A stretch of 64,000 bases of DNA, taken from assembly GCF_015602705.1 (NCBI RefSeq), contig NZ_CP059081.1, forward strand, positions 1,683,702-1,747,701. The letters are read 5' to 3'. Both the position numbers and the translations under genes were made by a program. The notes below the pieces were generated by a model. It was not told the origin of the DNA. It worked only from the letters and a program-made list of their open reading frames with translations, and did not search any database. The stretch is from Acinetobacter lwoffii. Its GTDB lineage: Bacteria; Pseudomonadota; Gammaproteobacteria; Pseudomonadales; Moraxellaceae. Of the stretch, positions 57,182-64,000 are shown piece by piece. Position 1 is the stretch's first letter, and every line of letters starts with the position of its first letter.

Positions 57182-57873
57182 GAGATTTGATTGTACAGTG
57201 GCTGACGACGATCACTGCACCGTTCTGGAAAAGCTCCCTGTCGATAGATCAGTTCGTGACAGCGCTACAAGAAACCTTTCATATGGTGTTCTTCGCGATG
57301 CTGTTTGGCTGTATCTGGGGCTTTATTCAGGCGATTACCCTGCTGGTGACACGTCCAAATGGGATTCTGCCGAATCGTGTGATTTATCACGGTCTCAATC
57401 CGATTGTGAATGCGCTGCGTTCGCTGCCATTTATTATCTTGTTGATTGCGGTGATTCCACTGACCAAGTTAATTGTCGGCACATCAATTGGTACATGGGC
57501 AGCGATTGTTCCATTGACCATTTATGTCGGCCCATACATTGGTCGCCTGATTGAAACATCTTTGCTTGAAGTGAATGAAGGTATTATCGAATCTGCTCAA
57601 GCCATGGGCGCGACGCCAATGCAGATTATCTTTAAGTTTATTTTGCCGGAAGCGCGTAGTTCAGTCATTCTAAACTTGACTACTGCTACCATCAGTTTGA
57701 TTGGTGCAACGGCAATGGCCGGTGCTGTCGGTGCGGGTGGTATTGGTGACTTAGCGATTTCTTATGGTTATCAGCGTTTTGATACCTCTGTAGTCATCAT
57801 GACGGTGATTGTATTACTGATTCTAGTGCAGATTGTACAAAGCCTCGGTGACTGGTTATCCCGACTTCGTTAA
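57178..57873 (+). CDS. metI: Methionine ABC transporter permease
   Basis: 231 aa, five or six TM helices. The EAA coupling loop is VNEGIIESAQAMGATPMQII with the Gly three residues on, followed by FILPEARSSVILN. Translationally coupled to metN. Inner membrane. Confidence 0.96.
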   Translation: MRDLIVQWLTTITAPFWKSSLSIDQFVTALQETFHMVFFAMLFGCIWGFIQAITLLVTRPNGILPNRVIYHGLNPIVNALRSLPFIILLIAVIPLTKLIVGTSIGTWAAIVPLTIYVGPYIGRLIETSLLEVNEGIIESAQAMGATPMQIIFKFILPEARSSVILNLTTATISLIGATAMAGAVGAGGIGDLAISYGYQRFDTSVVIMTVIVLLILVQIVQSLGDWLSRLR

Positions 57874-57895
57874 GCTAGTTTTTATGTATGAATAA

Positions 57896-57920
57896 GGCCC
57901 TCTAAAAAGAGGGTTTTATT
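57896..57920 (+). terminator. Terminator of metQNI
   Basis: CCCTC-TAAAAA-GAGGG followed by TTTTATTGTTTTT, 22 bases past metI. Confidence 0.75.
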
Positions 57921-58261
57921 GTTTTTAATACTTACGATCCCTTTCTCATTATTTCAAAGTAAAGTCCTGCAACTATTTGATACGTGCCACGGCGACATGG
58001 ATGCTGCCGTTGTTCTGTCTTGCACAAGCTTTAAAGCAATGCTTAAAGCTTGCTCAGGAAGTGCCATCAGATCAACAAAGGGGTTTTGTTACTTTTGTCC
58101 CGTCAAAAGTAAAAGAAAATATCTTCTAACAACTAACTAAATAATCAGCTTAAAAAATCAAATTCAAACTTGACCTAAAAGTTAGCCATTTCCCATCAAT
58201 TTCAAACTGAAACAATAAATCCCATGTTAAACTATTCAATGGTTTTAGCAGGGACTCATCT
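57921..58261. repeat. Non-coding region with two palindromic segments upstream of dnaE
   Basis: About 340 bases with no credible gene. CAAGCTTTAAAGC / GCTTAAAGCTTG (58025-58052) is an almost perfect palindrome, and TTACTTTTG / CAAAAGTAA (58089-58112) is a perfect 9-bp inverted repeat with a TCCCGT loop. The stretch 57980-58130 resembles intergenic repeat sequence. The dnaE promoter should lie after it. Confidence 0.45.
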
Positions 58262-61200
58262 ATGCACTTTGTTCATCTTGGTATTCATACAGAATTTTCG
58301 ATTACTGAATCCATCGTACGGATACCTGACTTGGTCAAAGCTGCCGAAGAAGAACAGATGCCTGCCCTTGCGCTCACGGATCTTTCTAACCTGCATGCTG
58401 CCGTCAAGTTCTATGGCAAATGTCTGAGCAAAGGCATCAAGCCGATTCTGGGTTCTGAAATTCGCCTGAATGATGCCGAACATCGCATGACCTTATTGGC
58501 CATGACCAATACCGGCTGGCGTAATTTGACTGAATTAGTATCTGAAGGCTTTATCAGTGGCCAGCAATTGGATATTCCCTGCGTTCAAAAACAATGGATT
58601 TTAAATCAGCCTGAGGACATGATTGCCCTGCTCGGCATGCATTCCGACGTCGGCAAAATGCTGATGAGTTCAAATCCGCAAAAAGCGGAACCGCTGCTAG
58701 AAGAATGGGTCGAAAAATTTGGTAATCGTGTTTATCTTGCCCTGACCCGTACCAATCGTCCGGATGAAGATAACTTTATTCTGGAAGCCGTTAAGCTGGC
58801 AAAAAAATACAATATCGGTGTGGTCGCACATAATGATGTGCATTTCATGACCCGTGAAGATTATGAAGCGCATGAAGCACGGGTATGTATTGCAGATGGT
58901 TATGTGCTTGGTGACAACCGCCGCCCTAAAACCTATTCACCTGAACAATATTTCAAATCTGCTGAAGAAATGACGGCGCTGTTCTCGGATATTCCATCTG
59001 CGATTGAGAACACCTATCACATTGCCAAACGCTGTAATGTGACGCTGCAACTGGGCAAATACTTCCTGCCCGATTATCCGATTCCTGAAGGTCATACCAT
59101 TGACACCTTTTTTGCGCACTTGTCCAAAGAAGGTCTGGAAGAACGCTTGAATTTCCTTTATCCGCCTGAACAACGTGATGAAGACTGGCCGGACATTCGT
59201 AAGCCATATGATGAGCGTATCGAATACGAGATTAACATCATTAACTCGATGGGATTCCCGGGCTACTTCCTGATCGTGATGGACTTCATTCAGTGGTCGA
59301 AAAGTAACGGCGTTCCGGTCGGTCCGGGCCGTGGTTCGGGTGCAGGTTCACTGGTCGCCTATAGCTTAAAAATTACCGATCTTGACCCGCTGCGTTATGA
59401 ACTGCTGTTCGAACGTTTCCTGAACCCGGAACGTGTTTCGATGCCCGACTTCGACGTCGATTTCTGTATCGCAGGCCGTGACCGCGTGATTGACTATGTA
59501 GCACGTACCTATGGCCGTGATGCGGTCTCCCAGATTGCAACATTCGGCACCATGGCTGCCAAAGGTGCGATTCGTGATGTTGCGCGCGTTTTGGGTAAAT
59601 CTTATGGCTTGGCGGATCGTATCTCGAAAATGATTCCGACCAAGCCTTTAGGTCTAAGCCTGCTTGAGTCACTAGAAGCTGAACCCCAGCTTAAAGATAT
59701 CGTCACCAATCCATCCAATCCAGACCATGACGATGCAGCCGAAATCTGGGAAATGGCACTGAAACTGGAAGGTATTACCCGAAACACCGGTAAACACGCC
59801 GGTGGTGTGGTGATCTCGCCAACCAAAATTACCGATTTCTCTGCGGTCATGTGTGATGCCGATGGTACCGGACGCGTGGCACAGTTCGATAAAGACGATG
59901 TCGAATCTGCAGGTCTGGTGAAGTTTGACTTCTTGGGTCTGCGTAACCTGACCGTGATTGAAGATGCGGTTAAAAATATTAATAAACGCATCAAAGCGGA
60001 TAAACCTTTAGATATTGCTTATATCCCGCTTGAAGATAAAGACGCATATCTGGTCTTCGCCAATGCCAACACCACTGCGGTATTCCAGTTTGAATCCGTG
60101 GGCATGAAGAAGATGCTGAAAGAGGCACGCCCGAGCAAGTTTGAAGAAATTATTGCCTTCGTGTCACTATACCGTCCAGGTCCGATGGATCTGATTCCTG
60201 ACTTTATTCACCGGATGCATGGTGGCGATTTTGAATATCTGCATCCCTTGCTTGAAGGCGTACTAGAACCCACCTACGGGATTATGGTCTATCAGGAACA
60301 GGTAATGCAGGCTGCACAGTATTGTGCCGGCTATACCCTTGGTGGCGCGGACTTGTTACGTCGTGCCATGGGTAAGAAAAAACCGGAAGAAATGGTCAAA
60401 CAGCGCCAGATCTTTATTGAAGGTGCATCGAAAAAAGACATTGATGAAGCTACGGCCAACCATATCTTTGACTATATGGAAAAGTTTGCCGGCTATGGTT
60501 TTAACAAATCGCATGCGGCTGCCTATGCTTTGGTTGCCTACCAGACCGCATGGCTGAAAGCGCATTATCCGGCTGAATTCCTGTCGGCAGTATTGACCTC
60601 GGAGATGCAGAACACCGACAACGTGGTATTCCTGATTGATGACTGTCGCAAGAATAATCTGGAAGTTTTACCGCCGTCAGTGAATATGTCGCTGTATCAA
60701 TTCCATGCTATCGATGAGCAAACCATTGTCTATGGTCTGGGGGCGATCAAAGGCGTCGGTGAAGCGGCGATGCAGTCGGTGATTGACTCGCGTGCACAAG
60801 AAGGTCCATTCCGTGACTTGTTTGATTTCTGTCATCGTATTGACCTGAAAAAAATCAATAAGCGTACTCTAGAAGCACTGATTCGTTCAGGTGCACTGGA
60901 TTGCTTGGGAATTGACCGTGCCGACCTGATGGCGCAACTGCCTGAAGCGGTTCAAGCTGCGGAACAGGCACGTTCCAATCGTGAAACCGGCATCATGGAC
61001 CTGTTTGGCGAAGTTGAAGAAGTTCAGCGCAAGCCATCTAAGCCAGTCAAACCTTGGGCGGATGAAGTTCGCCTGAAAGGTGAGAAAGACACGCTTGGCC
61101 TGTATTTAACCGGCCACCCGATTGATGTGTATCGCAATGAACTAAAAGCCTTTGTGCCTAGTCAGATCAATGAGCTGACGCCGACCCGCCGTGGCGTGAC

Positions 61201-61834
61201 CACCGTGTTTGCAGGATTGGTGGTGGATATTGCCAACTTTCCGAACCGAATGATGATGACCCTGGATGATGGTACGGCACGGATTGAGATTTCAGCCAAT
61301 CACGAACGCTTCAACCGCTTTAAAGAGATTATCCAGCTCGATAAAGTGGTGGTGATTGAAGGCGAAATCTATGAGCGTGAAGGCTTTGACCGTCCGATGG
61401 GACGCCTCACCAAAGCATTCAGCCTGAATGAAATTCGCCAGAAACGTGCCAATAGCATCAAGATCACTCTCACAGCCGAGCATTTCAGCAAGAGCTTGAG
61501 CCGGGACTTGCAGCAGATTCTGACTCCTTATTGCAATGTTGATATGTCCGCACATATTCCGGTGATTCTGTATCTGGACTATCCGTATGCCACGACTGAA
61601 CTGCATCTGGGTCTCAACTGGAAAGTCGCCCCACTGGATGAGCTCTTAGCCAAATTGCGTGACTATTTTGGTAAAGAAGCCTTGCATATTGAGTATCAGG
61701 TCAAGTCCAAAGCTGCCAAAGCCGTGTCCTATGAACAGGCCAAGCCGGTGGATATTCCTCCGCCGCCTGTGGGCATGAGCATGGATGATGCACTGGAACT
61801 GTATCAGGCTGAATCCCAGCCGCAATATTCATAA
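58262..61834 (+). CDS. dnaE: DNA polymerase III alpha subunit
   Basis: Replicative polymerase catalytic subunit. 1190 aa, close to the E. coli length of 1160. N-terminal PHP domain (VHLGIHTEFSITESIVRIPD), class C polymerase palm with catalytic Asp396 and Asp398 in MPDFDVDFC, GPGRGSGAGSLVAY, fingers with FNKSHAAAYALVAYQTAWL, a helix-hairpin-helix region, and a C-terminal OB domain (VFAGLVVDI). In E. coli dnaE follows lpxB-rnhB; here it is over 32 kb from lpxA. Confidence 0.98.
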   Translation: MHFVHLGIHTEFSITESIVRIPDLVKAAEEEQMPALALTDLSNLHAAVKFYGKCLSKGIKPILGSEIRLNDAEHRMTLLAMTNTGWRNLTELVSEGFISGQQLDIPCVQKQWILNQPEDMIALLGMHSDVGKMLMSSNPQKAEPLLEEWVEKFGNRVYLALTRTNRPDEDNFILEAVKLAKKYNIGVVAHNDVHFMTREDYEAHEARVCIADGYVLGDNRRPKTYSPEQYFKSAEEMTALFSDIPSAIENTYHIAKRCNVTLQLGKYFLPDYPIPEGHTIDTFFAHLSKEGLEERLNFLYPPEQRDEDWPDIRKPYDERIEYEINIINSMGFPGYFLIVMDFIQWSKSNGVPVGPGRGSGAGSLVAYSLKITDLDPLRYELLFERFLNPERVSMPDFDVDFCIAGRDRVIDYVARTYGRDAVSQIATFGTMAAKGAIRDVARVLGKSYGLADRISKMIPTKPLGLSLLESLEAEPQLKDIVTNPSNPDHDDAAEIWEMALKLEGITRNTGKHAGGVVISPTKITDFSAVMCDADGTGRVAQFDKDDVESAGLVKFDFLGLRNLTVIEDAVKNINKRIKADKPLDIAYIPLEDKDAYLVFANANTTAVFQFESVGMKKMLKEARPSKFEEIIAFVSLYRPGPMDLIPDFIHRMHGGDFEYLHPLLEGVLEPTYGIMVYQEQVMQAAQYCAGYTLGGADLLRRAMGKKKPEEMVKQRQIFIEGASKKDIDEATANHIFDYMEKFAGYGFNKSHAAAYALVAYQTAWLKAHYPAEFLSAVLTSEMQNTDNVVFLIDDCRKNNLEVLPPSVNMSLYQFHAIDEQTIVYGLGAIKGVGEAAMQSVIDSRAQEGPFRDLFDFCHRIDLKKINKRTLEALIRSGALDCLGIDRADLMAQLPEAVQAAEQARSNRETGIMDLFGEVEEVQRKPSKPVKPWADEVRLKGEKDTLGLYLTGHPIDVYRNELKAFVPSQINELTPTRRGVTTVFAGLVVDIANFPNRMMMTLDDGTARIEISANHERFNRFKEIIQLDKVVVIEGEIYEREGFDRPMGRLTKAFSLNEIRQKRANSIKITLTAEHFSKSLSRDLQQILTPYCNVDMSAHIPVILYLDYPYATTELHLGLNWKVAPLDELLAKLRDYFGKEALHIEYQVKSKAAKAVSYEQAKPVDIPPPPVGMSMDDALELYQAESQPQYS

Positions 61835-61871
61835 ATCCTGATCTTTAAAACACCTTAAAATTGGAATCCTC

Positions 61872-62720
61872 ATGAGTCAAATTGACAATGCTGCTGTTTC
61901 AGCACATCTCTCCCATGTGCGTATTGTCATGATCAATACCACTTTACCTGCCAATATCGGCAGTGCCCTACGTGCCATGAAAACCATGGGCTTGTCTAAG
62001 CTGGTTCTGGTGGCACCGAGAACCTATCCACATTCGGATATTGATGCGCTGGCCGCGGGTGCAACTGACCTGATCGAGCAGATCGAGATTGTAGAAACAC
62101 TTGAAGATGCCATTAAAGACTGTCAGATTGTATTCGGTACTAGCGCACGCAGCCGTACCATTCCCTGGCCGCTGTTAGATGTGCGCCCTGCCGCTGAAAA
62201 AGCCATGACCGCCGTGGTACAAGATCAGCAGGAAGTCGCGATTCTATTTGGCCGTGAAGACCGTGGTCTGACCAATGAAGAACTGGCGATGGCCAATTAT
62301 CATCTGACTATTCCTGTGAATACTGATTATGGCGTACTGAATGTAGCTCAGGCGATTCAGGTGATCTGCTATGAGATGCGCATGGCAACGATGAGTCAAA
62401 TTGAACAACCACGTGATGCTAAAGCGACCATGCAAGTCATTGATGGCATTGAAATGGAATGGGATGAACCCTTGGTCAATCATGCGCAGATGGAACAGTT
62501 CTATCCACACTTGGAAAAAATGTTGGCAGAAATTGAATTTATGGATCCAAAAAATCCAAGATTATTGCCTTTACGCTTGCGTCGCCTCTTTGGACGTATA
62601 CAATTAGATCGTATGGAATATCACTTACTTCGTGGTATTTTCAGCCGTGTTCAGGCATTGAACAACGGTACCTGGAAAAAATCTTCACACACATCATCAC
62701 AGGACGAGGATCAAATCTAA
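61872..62720 (+). CDS. trmJ: tRNA (cytidine/uridine-2'-O-)-methyltransferase TrmJ
   Basis: SPOUT methyltransferase acting on position 32 of tRNAs. 282 aa, somewhat longer than E. coli TrmJ (246). Motifs: [50 protein letters not shown] and [14 protein letters not shown] (SAM-binding knot). The C-terminal extension binds tRNA. The stop overlaps cysE by one base (TAATG). Confidence 0.94.
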   Translation: MSQIDNAAVSAHLSHVRIVMINTTLPANIGSALRAMKTMGLSKLVLVAPRTYPHSDIDALAAGATDLIEQIEIVETLEDAIKDCQIVFGTSARSRTIPWPLLDVRPAAEKAMTAVVQDQQEVAILFGREDRGLTNEELAMANYHLTIPVNTDYGVLNVAQAIQVICYEMRMATMSQIEQPRDAKATMQVIDGIEMEWDEPLVNHAQMEQFYPHLEKMLAEIEFMDPKNPRLLPLRLRRLFGRIQLDRMEYHLLRGIFSRVQALNNGTWKKSSHTSSQDEDQI

Positions 62721-63529
62721 TGCTAAAACAGCTCAAAGAAGATATACAAGCTGTCTTTGCGCGCGATCCTGCAGCACGCAATACCTTAGAAGTCTTAACC
62801 ACTTACCCTGGCATTCATGCGCTGATCATGCATCGCATGGCACATGAGCTATGGAACAAAGAGTGTAAAGGAACTGCACGTGCATTGTCTTCGTTTAGCC
62901 GCTTTGCCACGGGCATTGAAATCCATCCGGGTGCAAAAATTGGCCGCCGTTTCTTTATCGATCACGGTATGGGTGTAGTCATTGGCGAAACTGCTGAAAT
63001 TGGCGATGACGTGACGCTTTATCACGGTGTGACTTTGGGTGGAACGACCTGGAATAAAGGTAAACGTCATCCGACCCTAGAAGATGGCGTGGTAGTCGGT
63101 GCTGGTGCCAAGATTCTTGGGCCATTCACCGTAGGTAAAAATGCCAAAGTCGGTTCTAATGCGGTCGTCACCAAAGCGGTTCCTGAGAACGCCACAGCTG
63201 TGGGCAACCCGGCACGTTTTATCACCAAAGACAAACCCAAAGATGATGCTGAAGCGCGTCGTCGTGACTATGCAGAAAGTATCGGTTTCCAGCCCTATGC
63301 CGCAACTGAAGACCAGTCCGATCCGATTTTGGAAGGCATGCGGATTCTGCTGGATCGCATTCAGCAAAATGAAAAACGCATGAACAACTTGTGCAATCGT
63401 CTTTCTTTGTTAGATCCGACCTTTAACAAGCAGCAACAGGATGGCCAGCCTTTGAGTAAAAAAGAGTTGGAGATTCTGGAAGAAGCGCGCCGTGAATGTG
63501 AAGCGCAAACCAGCCAATCCAAAGCCTGA
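62720..63529 (+). CDS. cysE: Serine O-acetyltransferase
   Basis: Acetylates L-serine to O-acetylserine, the first step of cysteine synthesis. 269 aa. Short N-terminal helical domain of the EpsC/SrpH-like class, then hexapeptide repeats: [20 protein letters not shown] (catalytic His/Asp), [27 protein letters not shown], and a C-terminal charged tail of about 80 residues, longer than in many homologues. Translationally coupled to trmJ; the trmJ-cysE pair is also seen near isc genes in other gammaproteobacteria. Confidence 0.94.
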   Translation: MLKQLKEDIQAVFARDPAARNTLEVLTTYPGIHALIMHRMAHELWNKECKGTARALSSFSRFATGIEIHPGAKIGRRFFIDHGMGVVIGETAEIGDDVTLYHGVTLGGTTWNKGKRHPTLEDGVVVGAGAKILGPFTVGKNAKVGSNAVVTKAVPENATAVGNPARFITKDKPKDDAEARRRDYAESIGFQPYAATEDQSDPILEGMRILLDRIQQNEKRMNNLCNRLSLLDPTFNKQQQDGQPLSKKELEILEEARRECEAQTSQSKA

Positions 63530-63561
63530 ATATCACACTTCACTCTGTAACACGGGTTTAC

Positions 63562-63603
63562 TTGCATGATCGTTATACTTTTCATAGACTGACGATCATG
63601 CAA
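63562..63603. terminator. 12-bp inverted repeat after cysE, possible terminator
   Basis: TTGCATGATCGT at 63562 and its exact reverse complement at 63592, loop of 18 bases, followed by TTTTT on the plus strand. It may terminate trmJ-cysE; the long loop with TATACT inside also allows an operator/promoter role for the next gene. Confidence 0.5.
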
Positions 63604-63646
63604 TTTTTGAATAGATGTTTTAAAAATAACAGAATGGATGACTATT

Positions 63647-64000
63647 ATGACCTTTAAGCCCTTGGCACTTGCTTGCTTAGCATTCACAATTACTGCGTGT
63701 TCAACCACTCCTCAGAAATCTGCTGAGAAACCTGTAGATCAAGTGGTTTTTGTAGAGCCTGAACTGAGCCCACCATTTTATGCTTTAAATCCATTCAATT
63801 ATAATGAACCACCTGAATTTGAAGTGCATTTGAAAAAAGCTGCAGCGCAGCCTGTAACCAAGATGGTGGTGACGGATCCTAATGATCCATCCAAGCAACT
63901 GACCCTGGATGTGAATAAACTGATTATTCCAGTGGTAGATAGCAATACACGTGCAATGCGTTATGCAGCACTTGCCAATTCAAATGAAATCGATATCACC
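63647..64000 (+). CDS. Lipoprotein, N-terminal part (cut by window edge)
   Basis: 118 codons are visible. The signal peptide MTFKPLALACLAFTITAC ends in a lipobox with Cys18, and the mature part begins STTPQKSAEKP. It continues with a proline-rich stretch (ELSPPFYALNPFNY) and soluble sequence, still open at the window end. GGATGA lies about 10 bases upstream of the ATG. No family recognised from this fragment. Confidence 0.75.
   Translation, partial: MTFKPLALACLAFTITACSTTPQKSAEKPVDQVVFVEPELSPPFYALNPFNYNEPPEFEVHLKKAAAQPVTKMVVTDPNDPSKQLTLDVNKLIIPVVDSNTRAMRYAALANSNEIDIT

Noticed and set aside
57919..58140. 73-aa frame between metI and dnaE
   Set aside because: It starts inside the metI terminator tail and covers palindromic, repeat-like DNA; no ribosome site and no plausible fold.

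Overview
This 64 kb window is chromosomal DNA of a gammaproteobacterium and most likely an Acinetobacter (Moraxellaceae). Grounds: moderately A+T-rich composition, the complete gammaproteobacterial envelope block rimO-pyrH-frr-uppS-cdsA-dxr-rseP-bamA-skp-lpxD-fabZ-lpxA, the gene order metQ-metN-metI, a MhpT-like AAHS transporter, several very small lipoproteins and recA without a recognisable LexA box. The species cannot be set from the sequence alone. No prophage, integron, CRISPR array or tRNA gene was seen.

Layout. 0-3.7 kb: a bestrophin-like channel gene cut by the window edge, glnS, then ppiB-lpxH separated by a palindromic repeat. 3.7-9 kb: small hypothetical genes, an HpaI-type aldolase, an NfsB-like nitroreductase, a zinc-ribbon protein and a DMT permease. 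7.5-10.3 kb: glycolytic fba and pgk with a small acidic lipoprotein gene between them. 10.4-12.7 kb: DUF2237, maf (yceF type) and roxA (L16 hydroxylase). A 481 bp internally deleted IS4-family element has split the roxA terminator palindrome. 13.2-15.8 kb: a LuxR-type response regulator followed by a histidine kinase gene broken by a one-base frameshift in a poly-A/T run. 16-22 kb: a tandem GST-like protein, rraA, a small NAD(P)-binding protein, rpsT, a 41-aa lipoprotein, a histidine phosphatase, divergent cysQ / yrfG-hslR. 22-25.2 kb: recA-recX, the 4.5S SRP RNA gene on the minus strand, and cpoB.

25.3-37.6 kb is the long minus-strand envelope operon. It combines UMP kinase, ribosome recycling, undecaprenyl-PP synthesis, CDP-DAG synthesis, MEP-pathway IspC, the RseP protease, outer-membrane protein assembly (BamA, Skp) and lipid A synthesis (LpxD, FabZ, LpxA). 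A terminator-like hairpin lies between bamA and skp. 37.7-40.6 kb: ntrB-ntrC behind a good sigma-54 promoter match with two spaced NtrC-like half-sites. 40.6-47.2 kb: a small hypothetical, an aromatic-acid transporter, mnmG, a secreted Met/Gln/Pro-rich protein and two tandem bile-acid:sodium symporter-family paralogues. 47.3-52.9 kb: prmA, a DUF3426 zinc-ribbon membrane protein, fis with a long structured leader, purH and purD; dusB, expected before fis, is absent. 52.9-54 kb: an A+T-rich orphan gene whose C-terminal part carries a HEPN-like RNxxxH motif. 54-64 kb: a GNAT acetyltransferase, metQ-metN-metI, dnaE, trmJ-cysE and the start of a lipoprotein gene.

Most of the window is conserved core genome. 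The parts most worth a second look are the HEPN-like orphan, the terminator-splitting IS remnant, the frameshifted sensor kinase, the sigma-54/NtrC control region of ntrBC, the fis leader, the two composite stem-loop repeats and the hairpins placed inside operons (bamA/skp, metQ/metN).
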